Source: Halanaerobium sp. MA284_MarDTE_T2 (GTDB lineage: Bacteria > Bacillota > Halanaerobiia > Halanaerobiales > Halanaerobiaceae). Taken from it: DNA of 64,000 nucleotides. A model generated the notes under the pieces. The model was not told the origin of the DNA and made no database searches. It saw nothing but the letters and a program-made list of their open reading frames with translations. The DNA is taken from NCBI RefSeq assembly GCF_003337245.1, contig NZ_QPJE01000009.1:1-64000 (forward strand), read 5' to 3'. Numbering within the stretch: the stretch's first letter is position 1; every line of letters begins with the position of its first letter. Made by a program: the position numbers and the translations under genes. Positions 25,433 to 36,915 of the stretch are shown piece after piece.

Positions 25433-26719
25433 TTACTCTTTTGCTTCTCCAGACTTTATAACAGCATATTTTGTTGCAAGTGGTCCAATAACTTCTGTTA
25501 TTGCTGCTGTAAGAAGAAGTGTATTAAAAATCAGCAAACCGACTTCCGGGGCTGCCGAAAACTGCCTCTGTACAGTATATGCAAGGGCAATAGCAACACC
25601 ACTCTGTGGAAAAAGACCAAAACCTATATATTTCTGAACTGATTCTGGTGCACCGGAAATCCTGGCCGCCAGAGTTGATCCCCCCACCTTACCGATCATA
25701 CGCGCTGTTAAGTAAGTAAAAGCTATGAGCAGAAAACTAAGGGAACCCATATTGGAAAAACGTATTTCTGTACCGGCCAGCATAAAAAACATTGCATATA
25801 AAGGTATTGTTATTGTATCAAGATATTCGGAAATCTGCAGATTTTTCTTGGCAAAATTTCTGACTGCAAAACCAACCGCCATATTTGCTATAAGTGGTGA
25901 AATATCAAAAAATAGAGATACAGCAGAAGTCCCGATTATTAATGCCACCACAGTCATTACTTTTTTGGTTTTTTCTTCAAATAATGTCAGCAGATACTGA
26001 GCAGTATATCCGGCTGCAAGCCCAAGAGCTATTGAAGCAAATATTTCAAACAGAGGCAGTAGTAAAATTTTCTGAAGCTCAATTTTGCCCCCGCCCTGAA
26101 AGCGCAGATATGCAGCAGGGCTGATTAAACTAAATATTATCAGAGCTGCAGCATCATCTATCCCAACTACAGCCATAATGGTTGAAGTTAAAGGTCCTTC
26201 AGCATTATATTCTTTTAATACCATAACTGTTGCTGCCGGAGCAGTTGCAGATGCAATTGATCCAAAAAGCAGGGCCATGTAAAGTGGCTTTCCTATTATG
26301 TAAACTGCTCCAGTTACCATAACAAAAGCACCCACTGCTTCAAAACAAACAATATAAAAAATACTTTTCCCCAGCCTTTTAAATGTCTTTATGGACAGTT
26401 CACTTCCAATTGTGAAGGCTATAAATGCTAGAGCAATTTCTGTCACATAATCCAGATTGCTGATAACAAATGTATACCAGCTGCTGATATCTTCAGTGAT
26501 AAATGGCAGCATTTTTATTAAATCCGGACTGAGAAGAATACCCAAAAATACATATCCAACAACTATTGGTACTCCATATTTTTTTGCAAGAATCACAACA
26601 GACAGTCCGAGTATCAGGAAAATTCCAATTAGGTAAATCGATTTGCTGCCAACATTATTAAATACAATCCAGCTTTCCATCTGTTCTAAACTAAGCGAAA
26701 TTTGACCAGCTGTATCCAT
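25433..26719 (-). CDS. Cation:proton antiporter, CPA2/Kef-NhaA-like family (428 aa)
   Basis: About 12 hydrophobic segments with the CPA core: GYVFLGILLSPDLI early, IAFTIGSELSI in the middle, and the discontinuous-helix region GIDDAAALIIFSL with paired Asp residues expected of electrogenic Na+/H+ exchange. No C-terminal TrkA-N domain is present. It probably exports Na+ or K+ in exchange for protons, useful to a halophile; ion specificity cannot be read from sequence. It ends a three-gene group with a CBS protein (25 nt upstream) and a PfkB kinase. Confidence 0.83.
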   Translation of the reverse strand: MDTAGQISLSLEQMESWIVFNNVGSKSIYLIGIFLILGLSVVILAKKYGVPIVVGYVFLGILLSPDLIKMLPFITEDISSWYTFVISNLDYVTEIALAFIAFTIGSELSIKTFKRLGKSIFYIVCFEAVGAFVMVTGAVYIIGKPLYMALLFGSIASATAPAATVMVLKEYNAEGPLTSTIMAVVGIDDAAALIIFSLISPAAYLRFQGGGKIELQKILLLPLFEIFASIALGLAAGYTAQYLLTLFEEKTKKVMTVVALIIGTSAVSLFFDISPLIANMAVGFAVRNFAKKNLQISEYLDTITIPLYAMFFMLAGTEIRFSNMGSLSFLLIAFTYLTARMIGKVGGSTLAARISGAPESVQKYIGFGLFPQSGVAIALAYTVQRQFSAAPEVGLLIFNTLLLTAAITEVIGPLATKYAVIKSGEAKE

Positions 26720-26744
26720 GTTTCCACCTCATTTTTTACTAAAA

Positions 26745-27200
26745 TTAATTTTTCTTTGCCTCGTCCAGTAAAAAATGAAGAAGGTCTGCCCTGGATATAT
26801 ATCCCCGCAGATATCCTCCATTATTTACTACAAACAAAAGAGATTCTTTATTGTTAAGCATAATGTCTGCAATTTTATTCATATCTTCATTTTCATTAAC
26901 CACATCAGTGGCTTTCGACATATACTTTTCCACTCTCTCATCTCTTATATCATCAAGGTTTTCTACTGCCTGATTTACTTCATAAAAAATTCTGTGGCTT
27001 TCTATAAATCCAAACTGTTCTGGAATAATATTCTTTAATATGTTGTTGCTGTAAATTGTCCCAATAAATTTATTCTGATCATTTACCACAGGTAAAACCG
27101 ACAGTTCAGATTTATACATATTTCTTATAGCGTCTTCAACCAGATCATCTGAACTTACTGAATTCATACTTCTCATCATATAATCTCTTACAATCTTCAT
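26745..27200 (-). CDS. CBS-domain pair protein (151 aa)
   Basis: Two CBS domains fill the protein: residues about 1-65 (YMMRSMNSVSSDDLVEDAIR ... LSVLPVVNDQNKFIGTIYS) and about 88-150 (MSKATDVVNENEDMNKIADI ... LLFVVNNGGYLRGYISRADL). Such Bateman modules usually bind adenine nucleotides and regulate a partner. There is no catalytic domain. It is 3 nt from the kinase upstream and 25 nt from the antiporter downstream, so regulation of the antiporter or kinase by energy state is a reasonable but unproven inference. Confidence 0.83.
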   Translation of the reverse strand: MKIVRDYMMRSMNSVSSDDLVEDAIRNMYKSELSVLPVVNDQNKFIGTIYSNNILKNIIPEQFGFIESHRIFYEVNQAVENLDDIRDERVEKYMSKATDVVNENEDMNKIADIMLNNKESLLFVVNNGGYLRGYISRADLLHFLLDEAKKN

Positions 27201-27203
27201 CTA

Positions 27204-28154
27204 TCAAACCTCCAGCTCTTCTATATGAAGTCTTTTTAGACAGCATTTAAAATCTTCTCCATTATTTAGAACAACTTTTTTGTTTTCAGCAATCCAGAGT
27301 GCAGCTGCACCACCATGTCTGTTTGCCTCTAGAAAATCAAAGCCATTTTGATATACATAATCCAAAAAGGCAGCATTATATGCATCACCTGCACCAAGCC
27401 AGTTTATTATACAGTAATCATCCGGTGTAAGTTTATATACTCTGCCATCTGCATCAAAAAGCAGTCTGTCACAGTGAAATGGTATCATCACATATTCTGC
27501 ACCTCTATCCTGCATTTCCAATCCGGCTTTAATATAATCTTTTTTACTCTTGATTTCCTTATCAAGGATTGACTTGTGATGTTTAAAATATGGTGTGACA
27601 AATTCTGGTTCAGCCGAAAGGGCGAGCTTTAAGGCTTCTCCACTTGCCTGCAGATAAACTTTTTTGTCCATATTGTGGGCTATATCTATCAAAATTTTGT
27701 AGATATCAAAACCAACCCCTTCCGGAATTGATCCTGCTATTACAATTATCTCACTTTCTACAATTCCTCTTTTGTAACGTTTAATAAGATCTTCTACATC
27801 AATTTTATCCACTTTATATGTATAATCATTGTACTGTGTATAGGAAAAGGGGTTTTTACTAATGATTTTTACATTATTTCTTATTTCTTTATCAGTATAG
27901 ATATAATTTGTAATTACCTTATATTTCTGAACCATCTTCTCGAAAAAAGATCCCTGTTTACCACCTACAAAACCAATGTTCTGAACATCCGGATAGGTAA
28001 ATTTCTTTAAATTAATAGCTGTTAGGAGGCCTTTTCCTCCCGGATAAACCCTCAAATACTCTTCATTGTAGATAAACTGATTTTTTGTAATTTCGTTACT
28101 ATCTACAAAATATTCTCTATCAATCGAAGGATTTAAAGTAACTGTTGTAATCAT
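27204..28154 (-). CDS. PfkB-family sugar kinase, 1-phosphofructokinase/tagatose-6-P kinase type (316 aa)
   Basis: The N-terminal TVTLNPSIDREYFVD is the signature of the FruK/LacC branch of PfkB kinases. VYPGGKGLLTAINL is the substrate-binding GGKG block and INWLGAGDAYNAAFLDY holds the anion hole and catalytic Asp. It should phosphorylate a phosphorylated ketohexose using ATP, but the motif is less canonical than in FruK (GGKGxNVA expected), so the substrate is uncertain. No PTS genes are adjacent. ATG start behind GAGGAGG; first gene of the CBS/antiporter group. Confidence 0.78.
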   Translation of the reverse strand: MITTVTLNPSIDREYFVDSNEITKNQFIYNEEYLRVYPGGKGLLTAINLKKFTYPDVQNIGFVGGKQGSFFEKMVQKYKVITNYIYTDKEIRNNVKIISKNPFSYTQYNDYTYKVDKIDVEDLIKRYKRGIVESEIIVIAGSIPEGVGFDIYKILIDIAHNMDKKVYLQASGEALKLALSAEPEFVTPYFKHHKSILDKEIKSKKDYIKAGLEMQDRGAEYVMIPFHCDRLLFDADGRVYKLTPDDYCIINWLGAGDAYNAAFLDYVYQNGFDFLEANRHGGAAALWIAENKKVVLNNGEDFKCCLKRLHIEELEV

Positions 28155-28224
28155 TAATATTCCCTCCTCATTAAATTAGCGTTACGTCAAATCAAATAGT
28201 TTTTTATGAGCCCAATTAAATCAC

Positions 28225-28248
28225 AAAACCGCTGAAATTATTCAGCGG
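28225..28248 (-). terminator. Rho-independent terminator after murA
   Basis: CCGCTGAA (28229-28236) pairs with TTCAGCGG (28241-28248), followed on the minus strand by TTTTG. It begins 9 nt past the murA stop codon. The T-tract is short, so some read-through to the kinase operon is possible. Confidence 0.75.
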
Positions 28249-28256
28249 GCAGGAGA

Positions 28257-29507
28257 CTAATCTGTTACTTTTTTTATTTCAGCACCAACTGAACAGAGTT
28301 TTTTTTCTATATTCTCATAACCCCGTTCAATATGGTGAATATCTCTCACCTCAGTTGTACCTTCTGCAGCCAAACCAGCCAGAATAAGAGCTGCACCTGC
28401 TCTGAGATCTGTAGCTGTTACTTCAGCACCTGTGAGGGGGCTAGGTTTTAAAAGTGCGCTGTGTCCATCAATCTTTATATCTGCTCCCATGCGTATTAAT
28501 TCATCAACATGCATAAATCTATTTTCCCAGACAGTTTCTATTATCATACTTGTATTATCTGCCTGTGTAAGCAGTGCCATCATTTGCGACTGCATATCAG
28601 TTGGAAAACCCGGATAGGGGAGTGTCTTTATATCTACAGCCTTTAAATGGCCCGTTCCTTTAACTCTAACACCTGATATATCTTCCTTAAGCTCAATCCC
28701 CATTTCATGCATTTTTGCTATCAATGGTTTTACATGTTCTGTTAAAACATTACGGACATAAATATCACCACCTGTAATTGCACCTGCAATCATATATGTA
28801 CCCGCCTCTATCCTGTCAGGTATAATCCTGTGTTCAGCTCCATGCAATTCATCCACACCATTTATTTTTATAACATCTGTTCCAACACCTTTTATCTCTG
28901 CCCCCATTACTGTTAAAAAGTTTGCTAAATCAACAATTTCCGGCTCTCTTGCGGCATTTTCTATTACAGTATTTCCTTCTGCCATAGTTGCAGCAAGTAA
29001 AATATTAATTGTTGCTCCCACACTGGGATAATCTAAATAAATCTGACTACCTTTAAGTTTATCTGCTTTTACCTCTACAACTCCATGCTCCATACGAACT
29101 TCAGCTCCCATTGCTCTAAATCCTTTTAAATGCAGATCAATCGGTCGGTTGCCAATATTGCAGCCTCCGGGAAGTGTTGTTCTGGCATGTCCATATTTGC
29201 TAAGCATTACCCCCAGTATATAATATGAAGCCCTCAATTTTCGAGCCAGTTCATGATCAGCTTCACATTTATTTACAGATGTTGGATCAATAATAATTGT
29301 TTTCTGCTTTACCTCAATATCTGCACCCATCTGCTCAATAATTGCACACAGATTTTTTACATCTCTGAGCTGTGGTATATCCTGAAGAACACTCTCTGAA
29401 TCAGCTAGAAGTGCTGCAGCAATAATTGGCAGTGCTGCATTTTTTGCTCCACTTACTTTTATTTCTCCTCTAATAGATCTCTGTCCATTTATTATAAATT
29501 TCCCCAC
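28257..29507 (-). CDS. murA: UDP-N-acetylglucosamine 1-carboxyvinyltransferase MurA (416 aa)
   Basis: MurA transfers enolpyruvate from PEP to UDP-GlcNAc, the first committed step of peptidoglycan synthesis. The active-site Cys is present in TTLPGGCNIGNRPIDLH, so the enzyme should be of the fosfomycin-sensitive type. VSGAKNAALPIIAAALLA and PYPGFPTDMQSQMMAL are further conserved blocks. Length is typical (about 420 aa). The start is GTG at 29507 with GGAG nine bases upstream. Position downstream of the atp operon matches Bacillus murAA. Confidence 0.96.
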   Translation of the reverse strand: MGKFIINGQRSIRGEIKVSGAKNAALPIIAAALLADSESVLQDIPQLRDVKNLCAIIEQMGADIEVKQKTIIIDPTSVNKCEADHELARKLRASYYILGVMLSKYGHARTTLPGGCNIGNRPIDLHLKGFRAMGAEVRMEHGVVEVKADKLKGSQIYLDYPSVGATINILLAATMAEGNTVIENAAREPEIVDLANFLTVMGAEIKGVGTDVIKINGVDELHGAEHRIIPDRIEAGTYMIAGAITGGDIYVRNVLTEHVKPLIAKMHEMGIELKEDISGVRVKGTGHLKAVDIKTLPYPGFPTDMQSQMMALLTQADNTSMIIETVWENRFMHVDELIRMGADIKIDGHSALLKPSPLTGAEVTATDLRAGAALILAGLAAEGTTEVRDIHHIERGYENIEKKLCSVGAEIKKVTD

Positions 29508-29547
29508 CTCTAAAAGCTCCTTTCTAGATTTTGCCTTTAAAGGCCGT

Positions 29548-29577
29548 ATAATATCCTTATGCTAAATTAAATAACAA
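29548..29577 (-). promoter_or_regulatory. Candidate sigma-A promoter for murA
   Basis: TTGTTA (29577-29572), an 18-nt spacer and TATTAT (29553-29548) on the minus strand, about 40 nt upstream of the murA GTG. Both hexamers are near consensus. Confidence 0.45.
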
Positions 29578-29610
29578 GAATTTCTCATTTGAAAATCAAA
29601 AATTCCCATA

Positions 29611-30171
29611 TTATTTACGGCAGCCTATACAGCCTGTACCGGACAGCCTGTCCAGTATTCCAGCTTTACGGTAATTTATTTTTTCTTCCGGTGCTTTTTT
29701 CATTAATTCCTGCCAGCAGCTTTTGCACAAAACAGCTCCAGCATTCTTTATAATATTATCAGATAAACCCCGTTTTTGCAACTTTTCTTCTCTGTCAATT
29801 ATCTTTCCTTTTTTTGTATTTACTGTATTTTTCCCTGCTACTGCAAGTGCGACTTCTCCTCTGAATTCTGGAGAACTTTTTCTAATAAATCTTACATCAT
29901 TTTTTTGTGCCATTTCTATATATTTTTTGCTTTTATTTTTGGGAATATCTCCCCTTATTATTAATTTTTCTGCCTCAGGTAGTGAAAGTACTTCGTTTAT
30001 TTCCGGATATACTGCTTTATCCATTACCTGATTATAATTGAGATAAGCTATAATTCTTTCTTCAAATTCACCTAAATATCTGTTTTTTTCTCCCTTTTTT
30101 ATTTCTTTAGGACCAAAAGCACCATCTCTAACAGTCTGCTCCAATTTATTGTTATTATTACTTTTATTCAT
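29611..30171 (-). CDS. DUF1694/YueI-like protein with Cys-rich tail (186 aa)
   Basis: The core YLGEFEERIIAYLNYNQVMD and following, KLIIRGDIPKNKSKKYIEMA and VRFIRKSSPEFRGEVALAVA match the DUF1694 family (Bacillus YueI), a small cytosolic protein of unknown function. Bacillus YueI is about 130 aa; this one has an added C-terminal segment with two CxxC pairs (CKSC and CIGC), likely a zinc-binding knuckle. It follows the atp terminator and has its own candidate promoter, so it is probably monocistronic or co-transcribed with murA. Confidence 0.75.
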   Translation of the reverse strand: MNKSNNNNKLEQTVRDGAFGPKEIKKGEKNRYLGEFEERIIAYLNYNQVMDKAVYPEINEVLSLPEAEKLIIRGDIPKNKSKKYIEMAQKNDVRFIRKSSPEFRGEVALAVAGKNTVNTKKGKIIDREEKLQKRGLSDNIIKNAGAVLCKSCWQELMKKAPEEKINYRKAGILDRLSGTGCIGCRK

Positions 30172-30192
30172 TAAAACTTACCTCCTGATATC

Positions 30193-30220
30193 ATTTTATC
30201 ACTTCTACAGCTTTATGCAA
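30193..30220 (-). promoter_or_regulatory. Candidate promoter for the YueI-like gene
   Basis: TTGCAT (30220-30215), a 16-nt spacer and TAAAAT (30198-30193) on the minus strand, directly below the atp terminator and about 20 nt above the gene. Confidence 0.4.
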
Positions 30221-30231
30221 AATCAACTTAT

Positions 30232-30257
30232 AAAAAAAGAGAGCTTCTCAGCTCTCT
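30232..30257 (-). terminator. Rho-independent terminator of the atp operon
   Basis: AGAGAGC (30238-30244) and GCTCTCT (30251-30257) pair perfectly around a 6-nt loop, with seven T on the minus strand right after. It lies about 35 nt past the atpC stop. Confidence 0.93.
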
Positions 30258-30291
30258 AAAGAATAATATATTTTTTTATTTTGCTTTATCT

Positions 30292-30729
30292 CTACCTGCC
30301 ATAGCTGCCGAGAGAGTGCCCTTTATGCTGGGCTGCTTTTAATCTTGCAATAGCTCTCTCATAGGCAGCTTCTGCTCTAACAAAATCAATACTATCTTTT
30401 TCAGACTCCATTCTTTCTTTTGCCCGTTTTTTTGCTGCTTCTGCTCTTTCTACATCTATTTCTTCCGGCATCTCTGCAGTTCTAACTACAAGATTTATTC
30501 TATCAGGCTGAACTTCCATAAAACCTTCACTTATAGCTATTTCTGTATCTTCTCCATCTTTACGAATCTTTACAATACCTATCTTCATTGCTGTAACAAG
30601 TGGAGCATGTCTGGGTAAAATACCAATAAGTCCATCTATAGCTGGTCCTTCAAGCATATCAATTTTGTCACTGTAAACAAGTTTTTGTGGGGTTACTATA
30701 TCAAGCTGAATTTTTGGATCAGCAGCCAT
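30292..30729 (-). CDS. atpC: ATP synthase epsilon subunit (145 aa)
   Basis: The epsilon subunit sits at the foot of the rotor stalk and can inhibit ATP hydrolysis. The N-terminal beta sandwich ([40 protein letters not shown]) is followed by the two-helix C-terminal domain with [12 protein letters not shown]. Length is somewhat longer than the usual 130-140 aa owing to a short basic tail. It begins 3 nt after atpD, the last gene of the operon. Confidence 0.95.
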   Translation of the reverse strand: MAADPKIQLDIVTPQKLVYSDKIDMLEGPAIDGLIGILPRHAPLVTAMKIGIVKIRKDGEDTEIAISEGFMEVQPDRINLVVRTAEMPEEIDVERAEAAKKRAKERMESEKDSIDFVRAEAAYERAIARLKAAQHKGHSLGSYGR

Positions 30730-30732
30730 GGA

Positions 30733-32169
<1,437 letters not shown>

Positions 32170-33057
32170 TTATTTTAAAGCTTCCGCACCGCCAACTATT
32201 TCGGTGATTTCTTTTGTTATTTCTGCCTGACGTGCTCTATTATACTTCAGAGTCAGATTATCTATCATTTCATTTGCATTTTCAGTTGCAGAATCCATAG
32301 CGGTCATCCTGGCGCCAAATTCACTGGCTTTTGATTCCAGAAGGGCCGAATAAATTACATTTATTAAATACTGTGGCAGGATATTGTCAAAAACTTCAGC
32401 AGGTGAAGGTTCAAATATATAATCAACATAATTTTTCTCCCCTTCAGCTGCTGCATTGTCCTCTACTTTTGGAGCCTCATCAGCAAATTTTTTTACCGGC
32501 AGAAGCTGCAGTGAGTTCACTTTCTGACTTATTGCAGAATTAAAATGTGTATAGATAATACTCACCTTATCTACATCACCTTCTCTAAAATGATGTATAA
32601 TTTCGTCAGCTAGCTTATTTGCAAAATCATAACCAGGATAATCATCAAGCTGTACATATTCGGACATGATGTCAGCACTGCGTCGGCTAAAGTAATCTCT
32701 TATCACACGTCCCAGCAGCATTAAAGAAGCTTCTTTTTGTTTTTTCATTAATTCCTCTGTTTTTGCTATAACTTTACTGTTATATGCACCACAGAGTCCT
32801 CGGTCACCAGAAACAGCAATTATGAGATGCCTGTCACCCTCTCTTTCTGCAAGCAGAGGATGATTTAGACCTTCACTGGTTCTTGAAAAAACACCTGTTA
32901 AAACTTCAACAGTTTTATTGAAAAAAGGTCTGGCATCTTCTGCTCTATCCTGAGCATTTCTTAATTTGGCTGCCGCAACCATCTTCATGGCCCTGGTTAT
33001 TTTCTGAGTGTTTTTTACACTACCTATTCTACGCTGTATATCGCGCATATTCTGCAT
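32170..33057 (-). CDS. atpG: ATP synthase gamma subunit (295 aa)
   Basis: The central rotor shaft. The N-terminal helix MRDIQRRIGSVKNTQKITRAMKMVAAAKLR and C-terminal helix MDSATENANEMIDNLTLKYN, which together form the coiled-coil shaft, are both intact, as is SGDRGLCGAYN. An extra acidic stretch near residues 200-215 (EAPKVEDNAAAEGEKN) resembles variable loops in other Firmicutes. It starts 2 nt after the atpA stop, so translation is coupled. Confidence 0.96.
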   Translation of the reverse strand: MQNMRDIQRRIGSVKNTQKITRAMKMVAAAKLRNAQDRAEDARPFFNKTVEVLTGVFSRTSEGLNHPLLAEREGDRHLIIAVSGDRGLCGAYNSKVIAKTEELMKKQKEASLMLLGRVIRDYFSRRSADIMSEYVQLDDYPGYDFANKLADEIIHHFREGDVDKVSIIYTHFNSAISQKVNSLQLLPVKKFADEAPKVEDNAAAEGEKNYVDYIFEPSPAEVFDNILPQYLINVIYSALLESKASEFGARMTAMDSATENANEMIDNLTLKYNRARQAEITKEITEIVGGAEALK

Positions 33058-33059
33058 TA

Positions 33060-34679
33060 TTAAATCACCTCAGCTTCCTCTGCTTCGGTTTTTTCTTCTT
33101 TTTCTGCTTCATCTGATTTGCTGTCTTTGTCCAGATCTTCGGAATCTGTATCAACAATTTTATTCTCCCTTACCTGAAACATATTTTTAAATTCTTTTAT
33201 TGCTGAATTTAATTTTTCTTTTAATTCATCAGATAATTTCTCTGTTTCTTTAATTTCTTTTCCAATCTCTGGATAATTGCTGTCCAAAAAGGACAGGAAC
33301 TCTTTTTCAAATCTGCCCAGATTATCAACCGGAAGATCATCAAGATGACCATTTACAACAGAATATATAATAATTACCTGTTCTTCTACCGGCATTGGAG
33401 AATACTGATCCTGTTTAAGTATTTCCACTATTCTTTCTCCACGTGCCAGCTTCTGCTGTGTTGTTTTGTCCAGATCTGAGCCAAACTGTGAAAAAGCCTC
33501 CAGCTCTCGATACTGAGAAAGGTCCAGCCTCAGAGTTCCGGCAACATCTTTCATGGCCTTAATCTGTGCATTACCACCAACACGAGATACCGAAATACCT
33601 ACATTAACAGCAGGTCTTACACCTGAGAAGAAAAGTTCACTTTCCAGATATATCTGACCATCTGTAATAGAAATTACATTTGTAGGAATATATGCCGAAA
33701 CATCACCTGCCTGTGTCTCAATTATTGGAAGTGCTGTCAGAGACCCACCTCCATTTTCTTCATTAAGCTTTGCAGCTCTTTCAAGAAGACGGGAATGAAG
33801 ATAAAATACATCACCAGGATATGCTTCACGTCCAGGCGGCCTCCTCAAAAGAAGTGACATGGCTCTGTAAGCAACAGCATGTTTGGAAAGATCATCATAT
33901 ATGACAAGAACATCTCTATCCTGCTCATACATAAAATATTCTCCCATTGCACAGCCGGCATATGGAGCAATATATCTGATCGGAGCTGGTTCACTGGCAG
34001 TAGCAGAAACTACTATAGTGTAATCCATTGCTCCTTCTTCTTTTAATCTTTCAGTTAGCTGTGCTACTGTAGAGTTCTTCTGACCAATAGCAACATATAT
34101 ACATATTACATCATTATCTTTCTGATTTATAATTGTATCTATACCGATCGCTGTTTTTCCAGTCTGTCGGTCACCAATAATTAATTCGCGCTGACCTCTG
34201 CCGATTGGTGTCATTGAATCAATAGCTTTTAATCCAGTCTGTAGAGGTACTTCCACCGGCTGTCTTTCAACAACACCGGGTGCCTCTGATTCAACAGGTC
34301 TGTATTTATCACTTTCAATTGATCCTTTACCATCAAGCGGCTGTCCAAGTGGATTCACTACTCTTCCCAATAGGCTTTCTCCAACTGGAACCTCTACAAC
34401 ACGTCCGGTTCTCTTTACATCATCACCTTCTTCAACTTTCTTTTCATCCCCTAGAAGAACAACACCAATATTATCTTCTTCAAGGTTAAGTGCCATACCA
34501 AAGACACCATTTGGAAATTCGAGAAGTTCTCCAGACATGGCATCATCAAGTCCATATACATGTGCAATACCATCCCCAACATCGAGAACAGTACCAACAC
34601 CTACAGACTCTATTTTTTTTCCATAATTTTCTATCTCTTTTTTTATGATAGAACTAATTTCTTCAGGTCTCAATTTCAA
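33060..34679 (-). CDS. atpA: ATP synthase alpha subunit (539 aa)
   Basis: The non-catalytic F1 subunit: [20 protein letters not shown] is the P-loop, [17 protein letters not shown]-type motif and [10 protein letters not shown] contain the conserved Arg finger region. Compared with the usual 500-505 aa it has a C-terminal acidic tail of about 35 residues ([20 protein letters not shown] and on), an unusual extension. The start is TTG at 34679 behind AGGGGTGAA. It begins 1 nt after atpH. Confidence 0.97.
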   Translation of the reverse strand: MKLRPEEISSIIKKEIENYGKKIESVGVGTVLDVGDGIAHVYGLDDAMSGELLEFPNGVFGMALNLEEDNIGVVLLGDEKKVEEGDDVKRTGRVVEVPVGESLLGRVVNPLGQPLDGKGSIESDKYRPVESEAPGVVERQPVEVPLQTGLKAIDSMTPIGRGQRELIIGDRQTGKTAIGIDTIINQKDNDVICIYVAIGQKNSTVAQLTERLKEEGAMDYTIVVSATASEPAPIRYIAPYAGCAMGEYFMYEQDRDVLVIYDDLSKHAVAYRAMSLLLRRPPGREAYPGDVFYLHSRLLERAAKLNEENGGGSLTALPIIETQAGDVSAYIPTNVISITDGQIYLESELFFSGVRPAVNVGISVSRVGGNAQIKAMKDVAGTLRLDLSQYRELEAFSQFGSDLDKTTQQKLARGERIVEILKQDQYSPMPVEEQVIIIYSVVNGHLDDLPVDNLGRFEKEFLSFLDSNYPEIGKEIKETEKLSDELKEKLNSAIKEFKNMFQVRENKIVDTDSEDLDKDSKSDEAEKEEKTEAEEAEVI

Positions 34680-34680
34680 A

Positions 34681-35241
34681 TTAATTCACCCCTAACTTAC
34701 TTACTGGTATCATTTTAAGATTTTCATGTAGCTTGTCCAGGTGATACCTGATACTGCCATCAATTATGTAATCTTCAATCTTCATTACCAGGCCACCAAT
34801 AATATCAGGATTCACCCTGCTGTTAATTATAATTGTATAATCTAACATTTCGTCCAGTTTCGCCTTCAATTTTTCCCGGCTTTTCTGGCTCATTTCTACA
34901 GCAGTACTTACTTCAACATGCAGGATTTTTTCTTCTTTATCAACAAGTTTATTAAATTCTTTATAAATACTTTCAAAACTGTATTCCCTGCGTTTATCAA
35001 TTAAAATAAATATAAAGTTAAGTACTTCTGCCTCTATTTGATCTTTAAATATTTTTTCTATTATAGTTTTTTTATCTTCAGGTAAAATTCTTTTATGAAA
35101 CAAAACTTCTTTTAAATCTTCATTTTTCTCCACAGTTTCCCAGAAAGAATTTAGATTTTCACGAAATTTTGTTAATTTATCTTTTTCTTTCCCCAGAGAA
35201 AAAAATGCTCTGCTGTATTTAGATGCTATTTCATTTTTCAT
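34681..35241 (-). CDS. atpH: ATP synthase delta subunit (186 aa)
   Basis: Stator subunit joining F1 alpha to the b stalk. [18 protein letters not shown] at the N-terminus and the C-terminal block [24 protein letters not shown] are the family signatures. Length is typical (about 180 aa). The ATG overlaps the end of atpF by 4 nt (ATGA type), and it ends 1 nt before atpA. Confidence 0.94.
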   Translation of the reverse strand: MKNEIASKYSRAFFSLGKEKDKLTKFRENLNSFWETVEKNEDLKEVLFHKRILPEDKKTIIEKIFKDQIEAEVLNFIFILIDKRREYSFESIYKEFNKLVDKEEKILHVEVSTAVEMSQKSREKLKAKLDEMLDYTIIINSRVNPDIIGGLVMKIEDYIIDGSIRYHLDKLHENLKMIPVSKLGVN

Positions 35242-35750
35242 TTAATTTCACCCAGCTTATCACTATCTAATTCATCTATAAATTGATTTATCATCACTTC
35301 GTGTTTTTCTTCATCCAGCTGCTCCTGGATCAGCTGGCCGGCAGCAAGAACTGTAAACGAAGCAATTTTATTCCTCATTTCAGCCATAGTTTCTTTGCGC
35401 ATCTGTTCTATTTCTTCCATCTTTTTCTCTTTTACTTTTTCTGCTTTCTCTTCTGCTTCTTTTATAATGTTTTTGGCTCGTTTATTAGCCCTGGTTTCTG
35501 CATTATCAATAATTTTCTGAGCTTCACTTCTAGCATCTTTCAATTTTTGCTCATACTGGGCCTTAAGATCTGCAGCTTCAGATTTCATTTTTTCTGCTTC
35601 ATCTAAATCACCATTAATCTGTGCAGCTCGACTGTCCAGCATATCTTTAATGGGTGTATAAAGAAATCTTCTTAATAAAAAAAGTAATATAAAGAAGTTT
35701 AATACTTCCCAAAACATGGTAGCATTAATATTAACCAAGAGTACATTCAC
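35238..35750 (-). CDS. atpF: ATP synthase b subunit (about 170 aa)
   Basis: The peripheral stalk: one N-terminal membrane segment (MFWEVLNFFILLFLLRRFLY) followed by a long charged helix rich in Lys, Glu and Ala. The start is uncertain: GTG at 35750 overlaps its own ribosome binding site, while a TTG four codons in or the ATG at codon 12 also fit; the membrane segment is complete in all cases. It overlaps atpH by 4 nt. A 160-nt gap separates it from the c gene upstream. Confidence 0.93.
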   Translation of the reverse strand: MNVLLVNINATMFWEVLNFFILLFLLRRFLYTPIKDMLDSRAAQINGDLDEAEKMKSEAADLKAQYEQKLKDARSEAQKIIDNAETRANKRAKNIIKEAEEKAEKVKEKKMEEIEQMRKETMAEMRNKIASFTVLAAGQLIQEQLDEEKHEVMINQFIDELDSDKLGEIK

Positions 35751-35910
35751 CTCCTGAACCTAAGTTCATATATTATAAAACCTAAACATCTAGGTAATTA
35801 TATTCTCATCCCACCTATTCGGTGGGAAATTTGGTTCTGATCTTAATTATTCTGTGCTTTAAAATAATACCAGAAAGTCAGGAGAAAAATCTCCCGACTT
35901 AAACACAGAC

Positions 35911-36183
<273 letters not shown>

Positions 36184-36205
36184 TCAATATTAAAAAACAA
36201 AAATA

Positions 36206-36613
36206 TTATTTATACTCATCAATTTTACTTTGAAAAGTATCCTTAAATAAATCAATGACAGACCACAAAACAACAGTAAATTTCATCATAAATAATCCCA
36301 CAGCTGCAGCCAGAAAATTAATTCTAGTATTTCTTGCAGATGTAAAAAGAACTATAAAATACAGGGCATATTCAATAAAATATCTGTTTCTGATAAATTT
36401 TTCTGCTTTTTCCATGTTCATATCAAGTGCCCTGCGGATATTATTATATTTAATTCTCAAAAGAAGTGTGCTGATAATGAGTCCAAATATAAATCCAAGA
36501 AAAACATCAAATGATCCTGCAATAAGTGATGAAATAATAGGAAACAGTGAAATTAAGTAGGTCTTTTTGATAATTTCTTTCTGCATTTTAACCGGATCCT
36601 GGATTTCTTTCAT
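36206..36613 (-). CDS. atpI: ATP synthase subunit I-like membrane protein (about 135 aa)
   Basis: Four hydrophobic segments (KTYLISLFPIISSLIAGSFD; LGFIFGLIISTLLL; YALYFIVLFTS; LAAAVGLFMMKFTVVLW) fit the AtpI-like family, which helps assemble the c ring or bind Mg2+. The ATG at 36613 has AAGGGGAG eight bases upstream, better than the TTG at 36619. Its place between two c genes is unusual, since atpI normally precedes atpB. A role in assembling a ring from two c types is a plausible inference. Confidence 0.78.
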   Translation of the reverse strand: MKEIQDPVKMQKEIIKKTYLISLFPIISSLIAGSFDVFLGFIFGLIISTLLLRIKYNNIRRALDMNMEKAEKFIRNRYFIEYALYFIVLFTSARNTRINFLAAAVGLFMMKFTVVLWSVIDLFKDTFQSKIDEYK

Positions 36614-36627
36614 CAGCAAAACTCCCC

Positions 36628-36915
<288 letters not shown>

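Noticed and set aside
35283-35606. 107-aa plus-strand frame rich in Phe
   Set aside because: Mirror image of the Lys/Glu-rich coiled coil of atpF.
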